NCBI RefSeq assembly: GCF_900454025.1
Contig: NZ_UGQM01000001.1
Coordinates: 4,526,001 to 4,590,000 of the forward strand
Source: Mycolicibacterium gilvum
GTDB taxonomy: Bacteria; Actinomycetota; Actinomycetes; Mycobacteriales; Mycobacteriaceae
Length of the DNA stretch: 64,000 bases
Direction: 5' to 3'
The notes beneath the pieces are model-generated. The model worked only from the letters and a program-made list of their open reading frames with translations. It made no database searches and was not told where the DNA came from. This document shows positions 38,478 through 48,845 of this stretch, piece by piece. The first letter of the stretch is position 1. Every line of letters starts with the position of its first letter. The translations under genes and the position numbers were made by a program.

Positions 38478-39194
38478 GTGCAGGTGACGGTATTCAGCGG
38501 CGCCGGGATCTCCGCCGAGAGCGGCGTCCCGACGTTCCGCGACGTCGAGACGGGGCTGTGGGCGAAAGTCGACCCGTACGAGATCTCCAGCGCCGACGGT
38601 TGGCGCGCACACCCCGACCGGGTGTGGGCCTGGTATCTGTGGCGCCACCACATGATGAGCGCGGTCGGACCCAACAACGCCCACCGCGCCGTCGCGGCGT
38701 GGGAGGACTACGCCGACGTGCACGTCGTCACCCAGAACGTGGACAACCTGCACGAGCGCGCGGGCAGTCGTCGGGTGTACCACGTGCACGGCAGCCTGTT
38801 CGACTTTCATTGCGACACATGCCGATCCGCCTACTGCGGCCCGGTCCCCGACATGCCCGAACCGGTCGAGTCCGTCGACCCGCCCGTATGCGAGGCGTGT
38901 GGCGGGCTGATCCGGCCCGACGTCGTGTGGTTCGGCGAGGCACTTCCCGACGATGCCTGGGAGCGCTCGGTCGAGGCGGTCGCCGGCGCGGACCTGGTCG
39001 TCGTGGTCGGCACGTCGTCGGTGGTCTACCCGGCGGCGGGTCTTCCGGAGATGGCGCTGGCCAACGGAACACCGGTCATCGAGGTCAATCCCGAACCGAC
39101 GCCGTTGTCGTCGAGCGCGACCGTGACACTGCGCGAGAAGGCCTCGACCGCGCTGCCGGGACTGCTGCAGCGGTTGCCCGCGCTGCTCACCTAA
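38478..39194 (+). CDS. cobB: NAD-dependent protein deacylase (sirtuin, CobB type)
   Basis: 238 aa. [17 protein letters not shown] (NAD site), [12 protein letters not shown] with catalytic His in VYHVHGSLF, and two Cys pairs (CDTC and CEAC) binding zinc. Removes acetyl or succinyl groups from lysines such as acetyl-CoA synthetase, consistent with the acetate-transporter neighbours. GTG at 38478 follows TAACTT by 6 nt. Confidence 0.92.
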   Translation: MQVTVFSGAGISAESGVPTFRDVETGLWAKVDPYEISSADGWRAHPDRVWAWYLWRHHMMSAVGPNNAHRAVAAWEDYADVHVVTQNVDNLHERAGSRRVYHVHGSLFDFHCDTCRSAYCGPVPDMPEPVESVDPPVCEACGGLIRPDVVWFGEALPDDAWERSVEAVAGADLVVVVGTSSVVYPAAGLPEMALANGTPVIEVNPEPTPLSSSATVTLREKASTALPGLLQRLPALLT

Positions 39195-39203
39195 GCCGCG
39201 CCC

Positions 39204-39836
39204 CTACGGACGGCGGGCCACGCCGATCGCGAACTCGGCGACGGGCACCGGAACCCACGCCGGGAACGTCCATTCGCGACGGGCGTCATCGACGCGGAAC
39301 CCCGCCCGGGTGATCGTGTCTTCCGTGCGGCGATGGGTGTGACAGTTTCCCAGCAGGCGCGGCCAGAAGGTTGCGTCGGCGAACCGTTGCAGACGTCCGC
39401 GGGCGGCGCCGTCACTGGCCACATGCTCCAGATACCGCAGCTCACCGCCCGGCTTCAACACCGAGAAGAGCTGTGAGACAACCTGTTCCGGGTCGTCGAC
39501 CGAACACAGCACCAGTGAGCACACCACCGCGTCGAACGGCTTCGCGTCGGCGAACTGTTCGACGGTGTCGGTGCTGACGGTCACCGGTACCGCCGCGCCG
39601 GCAGCGGCCTGCTCGGCCAGGACCGCGAGGCGCCGTTCGGGCTCGACCGCCACCACCTCGGTGACGGTCGACGGGTAGAACTCGAAGTTGGTGCCGGTCC
39701 CGGCGCCGACCTCGAGGACCCGGCCGGTCAGCCCGGCGAGGTTGTCGCGGCGCAGGCGCCGCAGCGATTCCGGCTCCCGCGACGACATCGCCGTCCAGAG
39801 CCGGGCGAAAAACGGATTATCGACGACGTCGCTCAT
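39204..39836 (-). CDS. Class I SAM-dependent methyltransferase
   Basis: 210 aa. RVLEVGAGTGTNFEFYP is motif I; EVVAVEPERRL and VVCSLVLCSVDDPEQ follow. No closer subtype identified; arrangement resembles small phospholipid/thiol methyltransferases. Starts inside the end of the TetR gene (20-bp overlap), so it belongs to the MmpL-TetR-methyltransferase unit. Confidence 0.85.
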   Translation of the reverse strand: MSDVVDNPFFARLWTAMSSREPESLRRLRRDNLAGLTGRVLEVGAGTGTNFEFYPSTVTEVVAVEPERRLAVLAEQAAAGAAVPVTVSTDTVEQFADAKPFDAVVCSLVLCSVDDPEQVVSQLFSVLKPGGELRYLEHVASDGAARGRLQRFADATFWPRLLGNCHTHRRTEDTITRAGFRVDDARREWTFPAWVPVPVAEFAIGVARRP

Positions 39837-40512
39837 CGACGACCTCCTTCAGCCAGTTCACTGTGTCCATGGCATTCTCGTCGGGCCCGATCGCCACCGA
39901 CACCATGTGGCCGATACACACGGCGCGCAGGACCCGGTCGGCGAACTGCTCGACATCCCCCCAGGGCAGGTAGGGACGCGAGATCAATTGTGCGGCAATA
40001 CCGTGGGCGCATGTCCAGAGTTCGAGCGCGAATACGGTCGGATCACCGGGCGGGTAGACGCCCTCGGCGATCAGCGCCTCGACCGACGCGCGCATGTGCA
40101 CGAACGCCGCGCTGTTCAGGGTCAGGTCCACGCCGCTGCCGGGGTTGCCGTGGCCCATCGTCGCGATCCGGTAGAGCTCGGGGGTCTGCAGGGCGAACCG
40201 GACGTAGGCCAGGCCCTGCGCGCGCAACACCTCGATCGTCGACGGGCAGGCGGCCGCGACGGCCTGCATCTGTTCGTCGAGCTTCTCGAAGTAGCGGCCG
40301 CAGACGGCGTCGAGCAGCGCGTTCTTGTCGGCGAAGTGCAGGTACAGCGACGGCGGGGTCACCCCGACGCGCTCGGCGACCGACCGCACGGAGACGGCCT
40401 TCTCGTCCCCGGACTCGAGTAGCAGTTCGGTTGCGGCGTCGAGGATCTCGTCGCGCAGGTGCTCCCCTGCCCCGCGCGGGGCACGACGCCGGCGCACGCC
40501 GTGCTCAGACAC
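39817..40512 (-). CDS. TetR-family transcriptional regulator
   Basis: 231 aa from GTG 40512. HTH near residues 22-62: DEILDAATELLLESGDEKAVSVRSVAERVGVTPPSLYLHFADKNALLDAV; the ligand domain follows. Its start overlaps the MmpL stop by 8 bp, so it is made from the MmpL message and probably represses it. A candidate operator is at 42759-42779. Confidence 0.9.
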   Translation of the reverse strand: MSEHGVRRRRAPRGAGEHLRDEILDAATELLLESGDEKAVSVRSVAERVGVTPPSLYLHFADKNALLDAVCGRYFEKLDEQMQAVAAACPSTIEVLRAQGLAYVRFALQTPELYRIATMGHGNPGSGVDLTLNSAAFVHMRASVEALIAEGVYPPGDPTVFALELWTCAHGIAAQLISRPYLPWGDVEQFADRVLRAVCIGHMVSVAIGPDENAMDTVNWLKEVVDERRRR

Positions 40513-42721
40513 GCTGGGGCACCGTCTCGCTGACACCGATGCGGGCGTGCAACCGCGCCAACGGCGGGGGCGCCCACCAGTTCCAGCGGCCCAGCAGGTG
40601 CATGAAGGCGGGCACGAGAAGCATCCGTACCAGGGTCGCATCCACGAGCACGGCGAGGGTGAGCCCGACACCGAACATGCGCATGAACGACACCTGGGCG
40701 GCGATCAACGCGGCGAACGATATCGACATCACGAGCGCGGCGGCGGTGACGACGCGCCCGGTGCGGGCGAGACCGAGCGCGACGCTCCTGCCGTTCTCGC
40801 CGGTCTCCAGCCAGTATTCGCGGATCCGAGAGACCAGGAACACCTCGTAGTCCATCGACAGGCCGAACGCGATGCAGAACAACAGCACCGGCATGGTGGC
40901 GACCAGCGTGCCGGTCGGCGTCGTGCCCAACGCCCCGAGGTGACCCTCCTGGAAGATCCACACCAGCGCCCCGAAGGCGGCCGTCAGGGACAACACGTTG
41001 AGCACCAGGGCTTTCAACGGCAGCACCACGCTGCCGGTCAGCACGAACAGCAGCACGAAGGTGATCGCCGCGATCACCGCGAGGACCAGCGGCAGCCGCG
41101 AGGTGATCGCGTCGGCGCTGTCCCGGTTGATCTGCGCCAGGCCGGTCAGCAGGACCTGGCGATCTCCCGGCGGCGCGATCGCGTGCAGGCGGTCCAGCTG
41201 CACCTCGGACGCATCGGTGAACAGCGGCGCCCTGCTGCCGATCGTCAAGAACGCCGATCCGTCGGCCGAACCCGTTGCCGCAGAGGGTGGTCCTGCCCTG
41301 GCGCCCCCAATGAACGTCCCGCTGGGAGCCGATACCGAGGACACGTCCGCGACGCCCGACAGCGCGATGGCGTATGCGTCGAAGTCCTCTCGGCTGATGC
41401 CATCCGCGTCGGGAAGCACAACGACGACGTTGGTCGACGAGTCGACCGCGAAGTCCGCTCTCAGTTCATCGCCGATCTGGCGCGCCGACGCGGTCTCCGG
41501 GAGCACCCGGTCATCGGGGAACCCCCAGGTGGCGCCGAGGAACGGCGCGCCGAGCAGCACCAGCAGCACGACGACGGCACCGCCGATCGGGATCGACCGC
41601 CGCATCACGAACGTCGTCGACCGGTACCAGAAGTTCTGCTCGACCGGCTTGGCGACCGGGTCGGGTCTGCCCAGGATCCGGCGGACAAGCCGTCGCACGT
41701 CGAGGGCGTCCAGCCGGTCTCCGGCCAGCGCGATGGCGGCGGGTGTCACGACGATCGCGGCCAGCGCCGCGAACGACACCACCGCGATGCCCGCATAGGC
41801 GAACGACTTCAGGAAGTACATCGGGAACAGCACCATCGCAACCATCGACAGGGCCACCGTCATCGCCGAGAACACCACCGTGCGGCCCGCGGTCGTCATC
41901 GTGCGCAGCAACGCGGTATCCCGGTCGTGCCCGTCGGCCAATTCGTCGCGGTATCGGCTGATGATGAGCAGGGTGTAGTCGATGGCCAGGGCCAGGCCCA
42001 TCGCGATCGACAGGTTCAGCGCGAAGATCGACACGTCGGTGACGAGGGTGAACCCGCGCAGCACCGCCATCGAACCGAGGATCGCGAACACGCCGACGGC
42101 CAGCGGCAGCGCCGCGGCGAGCAGACCGCCGAAGACCCACACCAGCACCACGAAGCTCAGCGGGATCGCGATGGACTCCATCAGCAGCAGATCCTTCTCG
42201 GTCTGCGTGTTGATCTGGACGTAGGTCATCGCGGCGCCGCCGGCGCGGACGGTGACGCCGTCCCGGTCGTACACGAGCTCGTCGGTGAGGGCCTTGGCGT
42301 GTTTCTGCGCCCCGCTCTCGCCGCCGGTGATGCCGGCGACGATCAGCCCGGTGCGGCCGTCCTCGCTGATCAGTGCGGGTGCCGCAGACGGGGGCGAGGT
42401 CCAGGCCGACGTGATCGCCGCGACGTGCGGCGAGTCGGACAGTCGCTCGACAAGCTCGACGCCGACGTCGCGCGCCGCTGGGCTCTGGGCGCCGTCATCG
42501 GAGGTGACGGCCAGGATCAGCTCCATGTCGCCCTGCCCGAACGTGTCGACGAGCATCTGGGTGGCCCGCGCGGACTCCGACGTCGGGTCCTGGAATCCGC
42601 CGGCGGACAGATGGGTGACGACGGGAATGCCGAAGACGCCGCAGGCGATCGCGACGAGCAGGGCTGCCATGAGGACGCGGCGCGGTGCGGCGATGGCGAG
42701 CCGTGCGATGCGATGGAGCAC
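40505..42721 (-). CDS. MmpL-family RND transporter (MmpL13-like, intact)
   Basis: 738 aa, two RND repeats. Each has the GLALAIDYTLLIISRYRDE / FGLSMDYEVFLVSRIREY motif that carries the proton-relay Asp-Tyr pair; extracellular loops lie at about 40-170 and 420-530. The length is short for MmpL, closer to MmpL13/YdfJ. GTG 42721 with AGGAGG upstream. M. tuberculosis mmpL13 is split into two genes; this copy is whole. Probably exports a lipid or hydrophobic compound. Confidence 0.88.
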   Translation of the reverse strand: MLHRIARLAIAAPRRVLMAALLVAIACGVFGIPVVTHLSAGGFQDPTSESARATQMLVDTFGQGDMELILAVTSDDGAQSPAARDVGVELVERLSDSPHVAAITSAWTSPPSAAPALISEDGRTGLIVAGITGGESGAQKHAKALTDELVYDRDGVTVRAGGAAMTYVQINTQTEKDLLLMESIAIPLSFVVLVWVFGGLLAAALPLAVGVFAILGSMAVLRGFTLVTDVSIFALNLSIAMGLALAIDYTLLIISRYRDELADGHDRDTALLRTMTTAGRTVVFSAMTVALSMVAMVLFPMYFLKSFAYAGIAVVSFAALAAIVVTPAAIALAGDRLDALDVRRLVRRILGRPDPVAKPVEQNFWYRSTTFVMRRSIPIGGAVVVLLVLLGAPFLGATWGFPDDRVLPETASARQIGDELRADFAVDSSTNVVVVLPDADGISREDFDAYAIALSGVADVSSVSAPSGTFIGGARAGPPSAATGSADGSAFLTIGSRAPLFTDASEVQLDRLHAIAPPGDRQVLLTGLAQINRDSADAITSRLPLVLAVIAAITFVLLFVLTGSVVLPLKALVLNVLSLTAAFGALVWIFQEGHLGALGTTPTGTLVATMPVLLFCIAFGLSMDYEVFLVSRIREYWLETGENGRSVALGLARTGRVVTAAALVMSISFAALIAAQVSFMRMFGVGLTLAVLVDATLVRMLLVPAFMHLLGRWNWWAPPPLARLHARIGVSETVPQRV

Positions 42722-42758
42722 CGGCGCCTCCTGAGAATGTCGGCAAGAATATCGGCGC

Positions 42759-42779
42759 TAAGTTAGCAGCGATAACTCA
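42759..42779. promoter_or_regulatory. Candidate TetR operator upstream of mmpL
   Basis: TAAGTTA-gcagcga-TAACTCA: 7-bp arms (6 of 7 paired, inner 5 perfect), 7-bp spacer, 38-58 bp before the mmpL start. Placement and symmetry fit a TetR-family autoregulatory site. Confidence 0.5.
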
Positions 42780-42831
42780 TGGCGGCAATGCCTCGCGATG
42801 AGTTCGGCCGCCGCGACCGGTCGAAGTGATC

Positions 42832-43383
42832 ATGGACGACATCACCACCACCCCTTCCCGACTGTCGACGCCCGCACGGAACGTCGACGCGACCCTGGAC
42901 GTGGGCCTGCTGGTTCTGCGCCTGGGGCTCGGCGCAGCCTTTCTGCACGCCGCGTTCCTGAAGCTCTCCAACTTCCCGACGACGATCCAGTTCATGGCCG
43001 ATGCGGGATGGAGGCTTCCCGCGTTCGCCGCGTTCATGGTCACCGCCACCGAGACGCTCGCCGGCATCGGAGTGGTCCTGGGCGTGATGACGCCGCTGGC
43101 CGCGTCGGCCGGCCTCGGTGCGATGCTCTGCGCCTGGGCGGTGAACGTCTCGGCGGGCGCCGTGTGGGAGGACCCGTTCAACGCGCCGTTCCTGATCGGC
43201 CTGGGCGCCGCCACACTGTTGGCGACCGGGGCGGGCGGCTACGCGGTCGACGCCCGCGTACTCTCCCGTTTCTCCTGGTCACCGCGGGTCAAGGTGATCC
43301 TGCTCGTCCTGGCCTTCGTCACCGCGGTCGTCACATGGGTGGCGCTCTACGGCGTGAACCCGATTCATTTCGGCGCTGTGTAG
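42832..43383 (+). CDS. DoxX-family membrane protein
   Basis: 183 aa, four helices (about 25-45, 68-88, 95-112, 120-140) with a fifth near the C-terminus. LRLGLGAAFLHAAFLKLSN and the TATETLAGIGVVLGVMTPLAA block are DoxX features. ATG 42832 preferred with GAAG 5 nt upstream; GTG 42826 also possible. Divergent from mmpL. Possibly involved in redox or membrane-stress defence. Confidence 0.85.
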   Translation: MDDITTTPSRLSTPARNVDATLDVGLLVLRLGLGAAFLHAAFLKLSNFPTTIQFMADAGWRLPAFAAFMVTATETLAGIGVVLGVMTPLAASAGLGAMLCAWAVNVSAGAVWEDPFNAPFLIGLGAATLLATGAGGYAVDARVLSRFSWSPRVKVILLVLAFVTAVVTWVALYGVNPIHFGAV

Positions 43384-43410
43384 ATGGGCGAACCTACCCA
43401 CCGGTAAGAA

Positions 43411-43605
43411 TTGCCACAGTTTTCCGAAAGCAGGCTCAAAGAACTCTTAGAGCCCGTGGTTACTCTCCAGTACATGTGGATCGACGACACCAATGCTGAT
43501 GTCATCAAGGTTGATTTCGAGGCGCTCTATCACGGGGATTTCCTCGTCGAGGGTCTGACCTCCGAGCAACTCGACGACGACCAGGCCCTGCCCACCGCGG
43601 TATGA
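43411..43605 (+). CDS. Unknown small acidic protein
   Basis: 64 aa if TTG at 43411 starts, or 43 aa from the ATG at 43474 (MWIDDTNADVIKVDFEALYHGDFLVEG). Acidic C-terminus (EGLTSEQLDDDQALPTAV). Base composition is clearly AT-richer than its neighbours. Followed at once by a strong terminator hairpin. No family recognised; could be recently acquired or an orphan. Confidence 0.45.
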   Translation: MPQFSESRLKELLEPVVTLQYMWIDDTNADVIKVDFEALYHGDFLVEGLTSEQLDDDQALPTAV

Positions 43606-43607
43606 AA

Positions 43608-43645
43608 GAACGCGCGCCCACCGGGCGCGCGTTCCTCCGTTTTCG
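43608..43645 (+). terminator. Intrinsic terminator
   Basis: Perfect 12-bp stem GAACGCGCGCCC / GGGCGCGCGTTC (43608-43619, 43623-43634) with a 3-nt loop, followed by CTCCGTTTTCGG. It ends transcription from the left; the convergent NMO gene ends 29 bp beyond. Confidence 0.85.
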
Positions 43646-43673
43646 GTTTGCCTGACGCCCGAGGGCGTCCCTT

Positions 43674-44669
<996 letters not shown>

Positions 44670-44701
44670 CTACCTCGCCCCTTTTCTCTTCGCGCAAGCG
44701 C

Positions 44702-45454
44702 TCATCGGGGCGCCATCCGGATCGCGCCGTCGAGGCGGATCGTCTCACCGTTGAGCATCGGGTTCTCGAGGATGTGCACCGCCAGAGCGCCGTACTCGTC
44801 GGGATCACCCAGACGTGCCGGGTGGGGAACCTGCTTGCCCAGCGACGCCTGCGCCTCTTCGGGCAGCGAGCCCAGCAGCGGGGTCTTGAACAGACCGGGG
44901 GCGATCGTGCACACCCGGATGAACTCGCGCGACAGGTCACGGGCGATCGGCAGGGTCATGCCGACCACGCCGCCCTTGGACGCGGAGTACGCGGCCTGGC
45001 CGATCTGGCCTTCGAACGCGGCGACCGACGCGGTGTTGATGATGACGCCGCGCTCACCGTTGATCGGCTCGGTCTTGGCCATGCGCTCGGCGGCCAGTCG
45101 CAGCACGTTGAAGGTGCCGATCAGGTTGACCTGGATGACCTTCGTGAACCCGTCGAGCGGGAACGGGCCGTCCTTGCTCAGCGTCTTGATCGCGTTGCCG
45201 ATGCCCGCGCAGTTGACGTTGATGCGCAGCGGGCCGAACTCTTCGGCGGCATCGAGCGCGGCGCTCACCTGCTCGGGATCGGTCACGTTGGCCTGGACGA
45301 ACTTCGCCCGCGGGCCGAGCTCGGCGACGACGTCGTCACCCTTGAGGTCGATGACGACGACCGAGGCACCCCGGTCGAGCAGCCGCTTGGTCGTCGCGAG
45401 ACCGAGGCCGGAGGCGCCCCCGGTCACGACGGCAGCGGCGTCTTTGATCTCCAC
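44702..45454 (-). CDS. Short-chain dehydrogenase (HSD10 / 3-hydroxyacyl-CoA type)
   Basis: 250 aa. [15 protein letters not shown] (NAD site), NCAGIGNA, catalytic Ser-Tyr-Lys in [23 protein letters not shown]. The long [16 protein letters not shown] region resembles 17beta-HSD type 10, a 3-hydroxy-2-methylacyl-CoA dehydrogenase. Matches Rv1144. GTG start with AAAGGAC. Fits branched-chain acyl-CoA breakdown with Mcr beside it. Confidence 0.9.
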   Translation of the reverse strand: MEIKDAAAVVTGGASGLGLATTKRLLDRGASVVVIDLKGDDVVAELGPRAKFVQANVTDPEQVSAALDAAEEFGPLRINVNCAGIGNAIKTLSKDGPFPLDGFTKVIQVNLIGTFNVLRLAAERMAKTEPINGERGVIINTASVAAFEGQIGQAAYSASKGGVVGMTLPIARDLSREFIRVCTIAPGLFKTPLLGSLPEEAQASLGKQVPHPARLGDPDEYGALAVHILENPMLNGETIRLDGAIRMAPR

Positions 45455-45489
45455 AGAATTGTCCTTTCGTGACGGTGTGAGAACTTAGG

Positions 45490-46584
45490 TCAAACCCATT
45501 CCTGCAGAACGGCTTCGGTGTCAGCGCCGGGCACGCCGGGCGCTTTCGGCGCCGACGGGACGCTGCGCGAGAAGCGCGGGGCCGGAGCCGGGTACAGCGA
45601 GCCGTTCTCGCTGTAGAAGGTGTTGCGTTCGGTGTTGTGCGGCTCGGACTCGACCTCGGCGAACGACAGGACCGGGGTGACGCAGGCATCCGTGCCGGCG
45701 AACACTCCGGCCCAGTGGTCGCGGTCGTGCGCGGCGATCGCGGAGGTGAATGCCTCGCGCAATTCCGGCCAGCGGCTCATGTCGTTCTGGTCGGGCAGGT
45801 CCGCACCGTCGAGCCCGATGCCCTTGAGGAATTCGGCGTAGAACTGCGGCTCGATGCAGCCCACCGCGATGTGGCGGCCGTCGGCGCAGGTGTAGGTGTC
45901 GTAGTACGGCGCACCGGTGTCGAGCATGTTGACGCCGCGCTCGTCGCTCCACATGCCCATGCCGCGGAATGCCCACATCATCATCGACAGCACGCTGGAC
46001 CCGTCGACCATCGCGGCGTCGACGACCTGGCCCTTGCCCGAACGTTCCCGTTCGTAGAGCGCCGAGAGCACGCCGACCAGCAGGAACATCGAGCCACCGC
46101 CGAAGTCGCCGACGAGGTTCAGCGGGGGTACCGGACGCTCGCCGGCCCGGCCGATCGCGTGCAGGGAACCGTTGAGCGAGATGTAGTTGATGTCGTGCCC
46201 GGCCTGCTGGGAACGTGGGCCGTCCTGACCCCAGCCCGTCATGCGGGCGTAGATCAGCTTGTCGTTGACCTTGGCGCAGTCCTCAGGACCGAGACCAAGT
46301 CGTTCTGTGACACCGGGACGGAACCCCTCGATCAGCACGTCGGCCTTCGAGATCAGGCGCAGGACCATCTCCCGGTCCTCGTCGCTCTTCAGGTTCGCCG
46401 CCACGGAGCGCCGGTTGCGCAGCAGATAGTCGCCGCCGGGTTTGGTCGCCGGACCCGGGCCCTTGCCCGGTCGCTCGATGCGCACGACGTCGGCGCCGAG
46501 ATCACCCAGGATCATCGCCGCGTGAGGGCCGGGGCCGATGCCGGCCAGTTCCACAACTCGAAGTCCCTGCAGTGGTCCAGCCAC
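45490..46584 (-). CDS. mcr: Alpha-methylacyl-CoA racemase (CoA-transferase III family)
   Basis: 364 aa. Interconverts 2R and 2S methyl-branched acyl-CoAs for beta-oxidation of cholesterol side chains and methylated fats. The racemase catalytic pair is present: His in [13 protein letters not shown] and Asp in [15 protein letters not shown] 46584 ([24 protein letters not shown]). Divergent from echA. M. tuberculosis Mcr is 360 aa. Confidence 0.9.
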   Translation of the reverse strand: MAGPLQGLRVVELAGIGPGPHAAMILGDLGADVVRIERPGKGPGPATKPGGDYLLRNRRSVAANLKSDEDREMVLRLISKADVLIEGFRPGVTERLGLGPEDCAKVNDKLIYARMTGWGQDGPRSQQAGHDINYISLNGSLHAIGRAGERPVPPLNLVGDFGGGSMFLLVGVLSALYERERSGKGQVVDAAMVDGSSVLSMMMWAFRGMGMWSDERGVNMLDTGAPYYDTYTCADGRHIAVGCIEPQFYAEFLKGIGLDGADLPDQNDMSRWPELREAFTSAIAAHDRDHWAGVFAGTDACVTPVLSFAEVESEPHNTERNTFYSENGSLYPAPAPRFSRSVPSAPKAPGVPGADTEAVLQEWV

Positions 46585-46632
46585 GACTGACCGCCCTTCG
46601 TGAGTATCGCTCGGTTGACCGCGACATAGCTT

Positions 46633-46648
46633 ACTTGTATAACCAAGT
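46633..46648. promoter_or_regulatory. Inverted repeat between mcr and echA
   Basis: ACTTG-tataac-CAAGT: perfect 5-bp arms with a 6-bp AT spacer resembling a -10 region, in the middle of the 119-bp divergent gap. A likely operator for a TetR-type regulator. Confidence 0.45.
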
Positions 46649-46703
46649 CGATCGGCCACGGGGCTTCAGCAGTCGGCGAAGGCCCCCGATGAAGGGGACA
46701 TTC

Positions 46704-47513
46704 ATGACCAATACCGACGCGTACCAGGGCATCGACCACTGCACCGCAAGCCTCGACAACGGCGTGCTGTCGGTGACACTGAACCGCCCCGAGAGCTTGA
46801 ACTCGCTGAGTGCGCCCATGCTGGAGACGTTCGCCGCGACATTGGAACGCGCCGCGACCGACTCCCGCGTCAAGGTCGTCCGCATCGGCGGCGCCGGGCG
46901 CGGCTTCTGCTCGGGCGCGGGTATCAGCGAAGAGGACCACGCCAACCCGGGCGCTTCGGGCACCCCCGCCGATGTGCTCGACGCCGCGAACCGCTGCATC
47001 CGCTCGATCGTGAACCTCCCGCAGCCGGCGGTCGCCGTCGTCCAGGGTGCCGCGGCGGGCGTCGGGGTCTCTCTGGCCCTGGCCTGCGATGTGGTGCTGG
47101 CGTCGGAGAAGTCGTTCTTCATGTTGGCGTTCACCAAGATCGGGCTGATGCCCGACGGCGCCGCGTCGGCGCTGATCGCCGCTGCGGTCGGCCGCATCCG
47201 GGCGATGCGGATGGCGCTGCTCGCCGAGCGCATCACCGCCGACGAAGCCTACGCGTGGGGTCTGGTCAGCCAGGTGTACCCGGCCGACTCCCTCGAGGCC
47301 GAAGCCGCTTCGGTGATCGAGACGCTGGCGACAGGCCCCGCGGTCGCGCTGCGGCTGACCAAGGACGCCATCAACGGCGCCACGCTGACCGAGGTGGAGA
47401 ACGCTCTGGAACGTGAGACCAAGGGACAGCTGCGCCTGCTGCACTCCGACGATTTCCGTGAGGGCACCAAGGCCTTCCAGCAGCGCCGCGCCGCGAAATT
47501 CACTGACGTCTGA
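46704..47513 (+). CDS. Crotonase-superfamily protein (EchA10/11-like) without both catalytic Glu
   Basis: 269 aa. GGAGRGFCSGAGISEED forms the oxyanion loop, and QGAAAGVGVSLALACDVVLAS the second. At the two Glu positions of enoyl-CoA hydratase it has Ser (GVGVSLALA) and Lys/Ile (FTKIGLMPDGAAS), so ordinary hydratase activity is unlikely; isomerase, thioesterase or another crotonase reaction fits better. ATG 46704 with GAAGGGG. Diverges from mcr. Confidence 0.85.
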   Translation: MTNTDAYQGIDHCTASLDNGVLSVTLNRPESLNSLSAPMLETFAATLERAATDSRVKVVRIGGAGRGFCSGAGISEEDHANPGASGTPADVLDAANRCIRSIVNLPQPAVAVVQGAAAGVGVSLALACDVVLASEKSFFMLAFTKIGLMPDGAASALIAAAVGRIRAMRMALLAERITADEAYAWGLVSQVYPADSLEAEAASVIETLATGPAVALRLTKDAINGATLTEVENALERETKGQLRLLHSDDFREGTKAFQQRRAAKFTDV

Positions 47514-47515
47514 GG

Positions 47516-47564
47516 GATTTCGGTGTAGTTCGTCAACGTCAGCGTGACGAACTACACCGAAATC
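47516..47564. repeat. Family B palindrome, copy 1
   Basis: Perfect 20-bp arms (47516-47535, 47545-47564; GATTTCGGTGTAGTTCGTCA) and a 9-nt loop ACGTCAGCG. It follows echA by 2 bp. Copy 2 at 62040-62088 has the loop as its exact reverse complement. Confidence 0.87.
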
Positions 47565-47834
47565 ACAAGGGGCTGGGCGGGATCAGTGCGTTCCGGGGCT
47601 GCAGCCCTTCAGTCCAGCATCGCCGGGCACCTCCGCGGCAAGATCGTCGTGTCGCCATGACAGACCCGCAACACAGTCTCGTCGACAAACCGTGTCTCGG
47701 TCCCCCACCGTGCTCAGGCGTGGAATACGCGCGGAGATCGGAATCGTTCTCATTGGCGTGCGCGGAAATTGACACCCGGCGAGCCGCCCGTCTCGGCGCG
47801 TCGCGCACCCGGAACCGCGATGAGGAACATCGAT
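47565..47834. other. Gap between palindrome B1 and the quinone oxidoreductase
   Basis: 270 bp without a convincing gene. A minus-strand frame ends [26 protein letters not shown] then stop (TGA at 47583), perhaps the remnant of an older gene end; it is not supported by neighbours. TTGACA at 47769 has no good -10. Confidence 0.3.
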
Positions 47835-48842
47835 ATGTCTGATCGGATGAAGGCCGTGGTGCTCGCCCGTTTCGGAGGGGCCGATGCATTCGAGTTGCGC
47901 GACGTCGCCGTACCGCACGTCGGACCACGCCAGGTACGAGTGCGCGTCCATGCGACCGCCGTCAACCCACTCGACTATCAAATCCGTCGGGGCGACTACA
48001 CCGATCTTGTGCCGCTCCCGGCGATCATCGGACACGACATCTCCGGCGTGATCGAGGAGGTTGGATCCCACGTGACCGAGTTCCGCGCCGGCGACGCGGT
48101 CTACTACACGCCTAAGATCTTCGGCGGCCCCGGTTCGTACGCCGAACAGCACGTCGCCGACGTCGACCTCGTCGGCCGCAAGCCGGACAACCTCGATCAC
48201 CTGGAGGCGGCGAGCCTGACTCTTGTCGGCGGAACGGTCTGGGAGTCCCTGGTGACTCGAGCTCAGCTCACTGTGGGCGAGACGATCCTGATCCATGGTG
48301 GGGCGGGCGGTGTCGGCACGATCGCGATTCAAGTCGCGAAGGCGATGGGCGCACGCGTGATCACCACCGCGAAGGCCGGTGACCATGCGTTCGTGAACTC
48401 GCTCGGAGCGGACGTGGCGATCGATCACACGTCGACGGACTACGTCGATGCCGTGGCCGAAGCGACGCGAGGAAGGGGGGTCGACGTCGTCTTCGACACG
48501 ATCGGCGGCGACACCCTCACGCGGAGCCCGCTGTCACTCGCCGATTCCGGACGCGTCGTCAGCATCGTCGACATCGCGCGGCCGCAGAACCTTATCGAGG
48601 CATGGGGCCGCAACGCCGCCTACCATTTCGTCTTCACACGGCAGAACCGCGGAAAGCTGGACGCACTCACGATGCTGGTCGAGCGCGGGCTCGTGAAGCC
48701 GGTCCTCGGCGCGACCCTTCCGCTCGCCCGAATGGGCGAGGCTCATGAACTCCTTGAGAACCGGCGGTCGTATGCGCTGCGCGGCAAGGTCGCCATCGAT
48801 GTGGCGGGAGAAACCGTCGCGCTCCCCCCACGCATCTCGTAG
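47835..48842 (+). CDS. Zinc-free alcohol dehydrogenase / quinone oxidoreductase
   Basis: 335 aa MDR protein. [36 protein letters not shown] and [12 protein letters not shown] give the catalytic domain; [25 protein letters not shown] is the NADPH fold. No zinc Cys ligands. ATG at 47835 has AGGAA 7 nt upstream; ATGs at 47820 and 47847 are alternatives. Codon third positions are less GC-rich (GTA, CGA, CAA, GTT occur) than neighbours, suggesting recent acquisition. Confidence 0.88.
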   Translation: MSDRMKAVVLARFGGADAFELRDVAVPHVGPRQVRVRVHATAVNPLDYQIRRGDYTDLVPLPAIIGHDISGVIEEVGSHVTEFRAGDAVYYTPKIFGGPGSYAEQHVADVDLVGRKPDNLDHLEAASLTLVGGTVWESLVTRAQLTVGETILIHGGAGGVGTIAIQVAKAMGARVITTAKAGDHAFVNSLGADVAIDHTSTDYVDAVAEATRGRGVDVVFDTIGGDTLTRSPLSLADSGRVVSIVDIARPQNLIEAWGRNAAYHFVFTRQNRGKLDALTMLVERGLVKPVLGATLPLARMGEAHELLENRRSYALRGKVAIDVAGETVALPPRIS

Positions 48843-48845
48843 GCG

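Noticed and set aside
47657-47842. 61-codon plus ORF before the quinone oxidoreductase
   Set aside because: No ribosome site and mixed composition; overlaps the likely start of the real gene.
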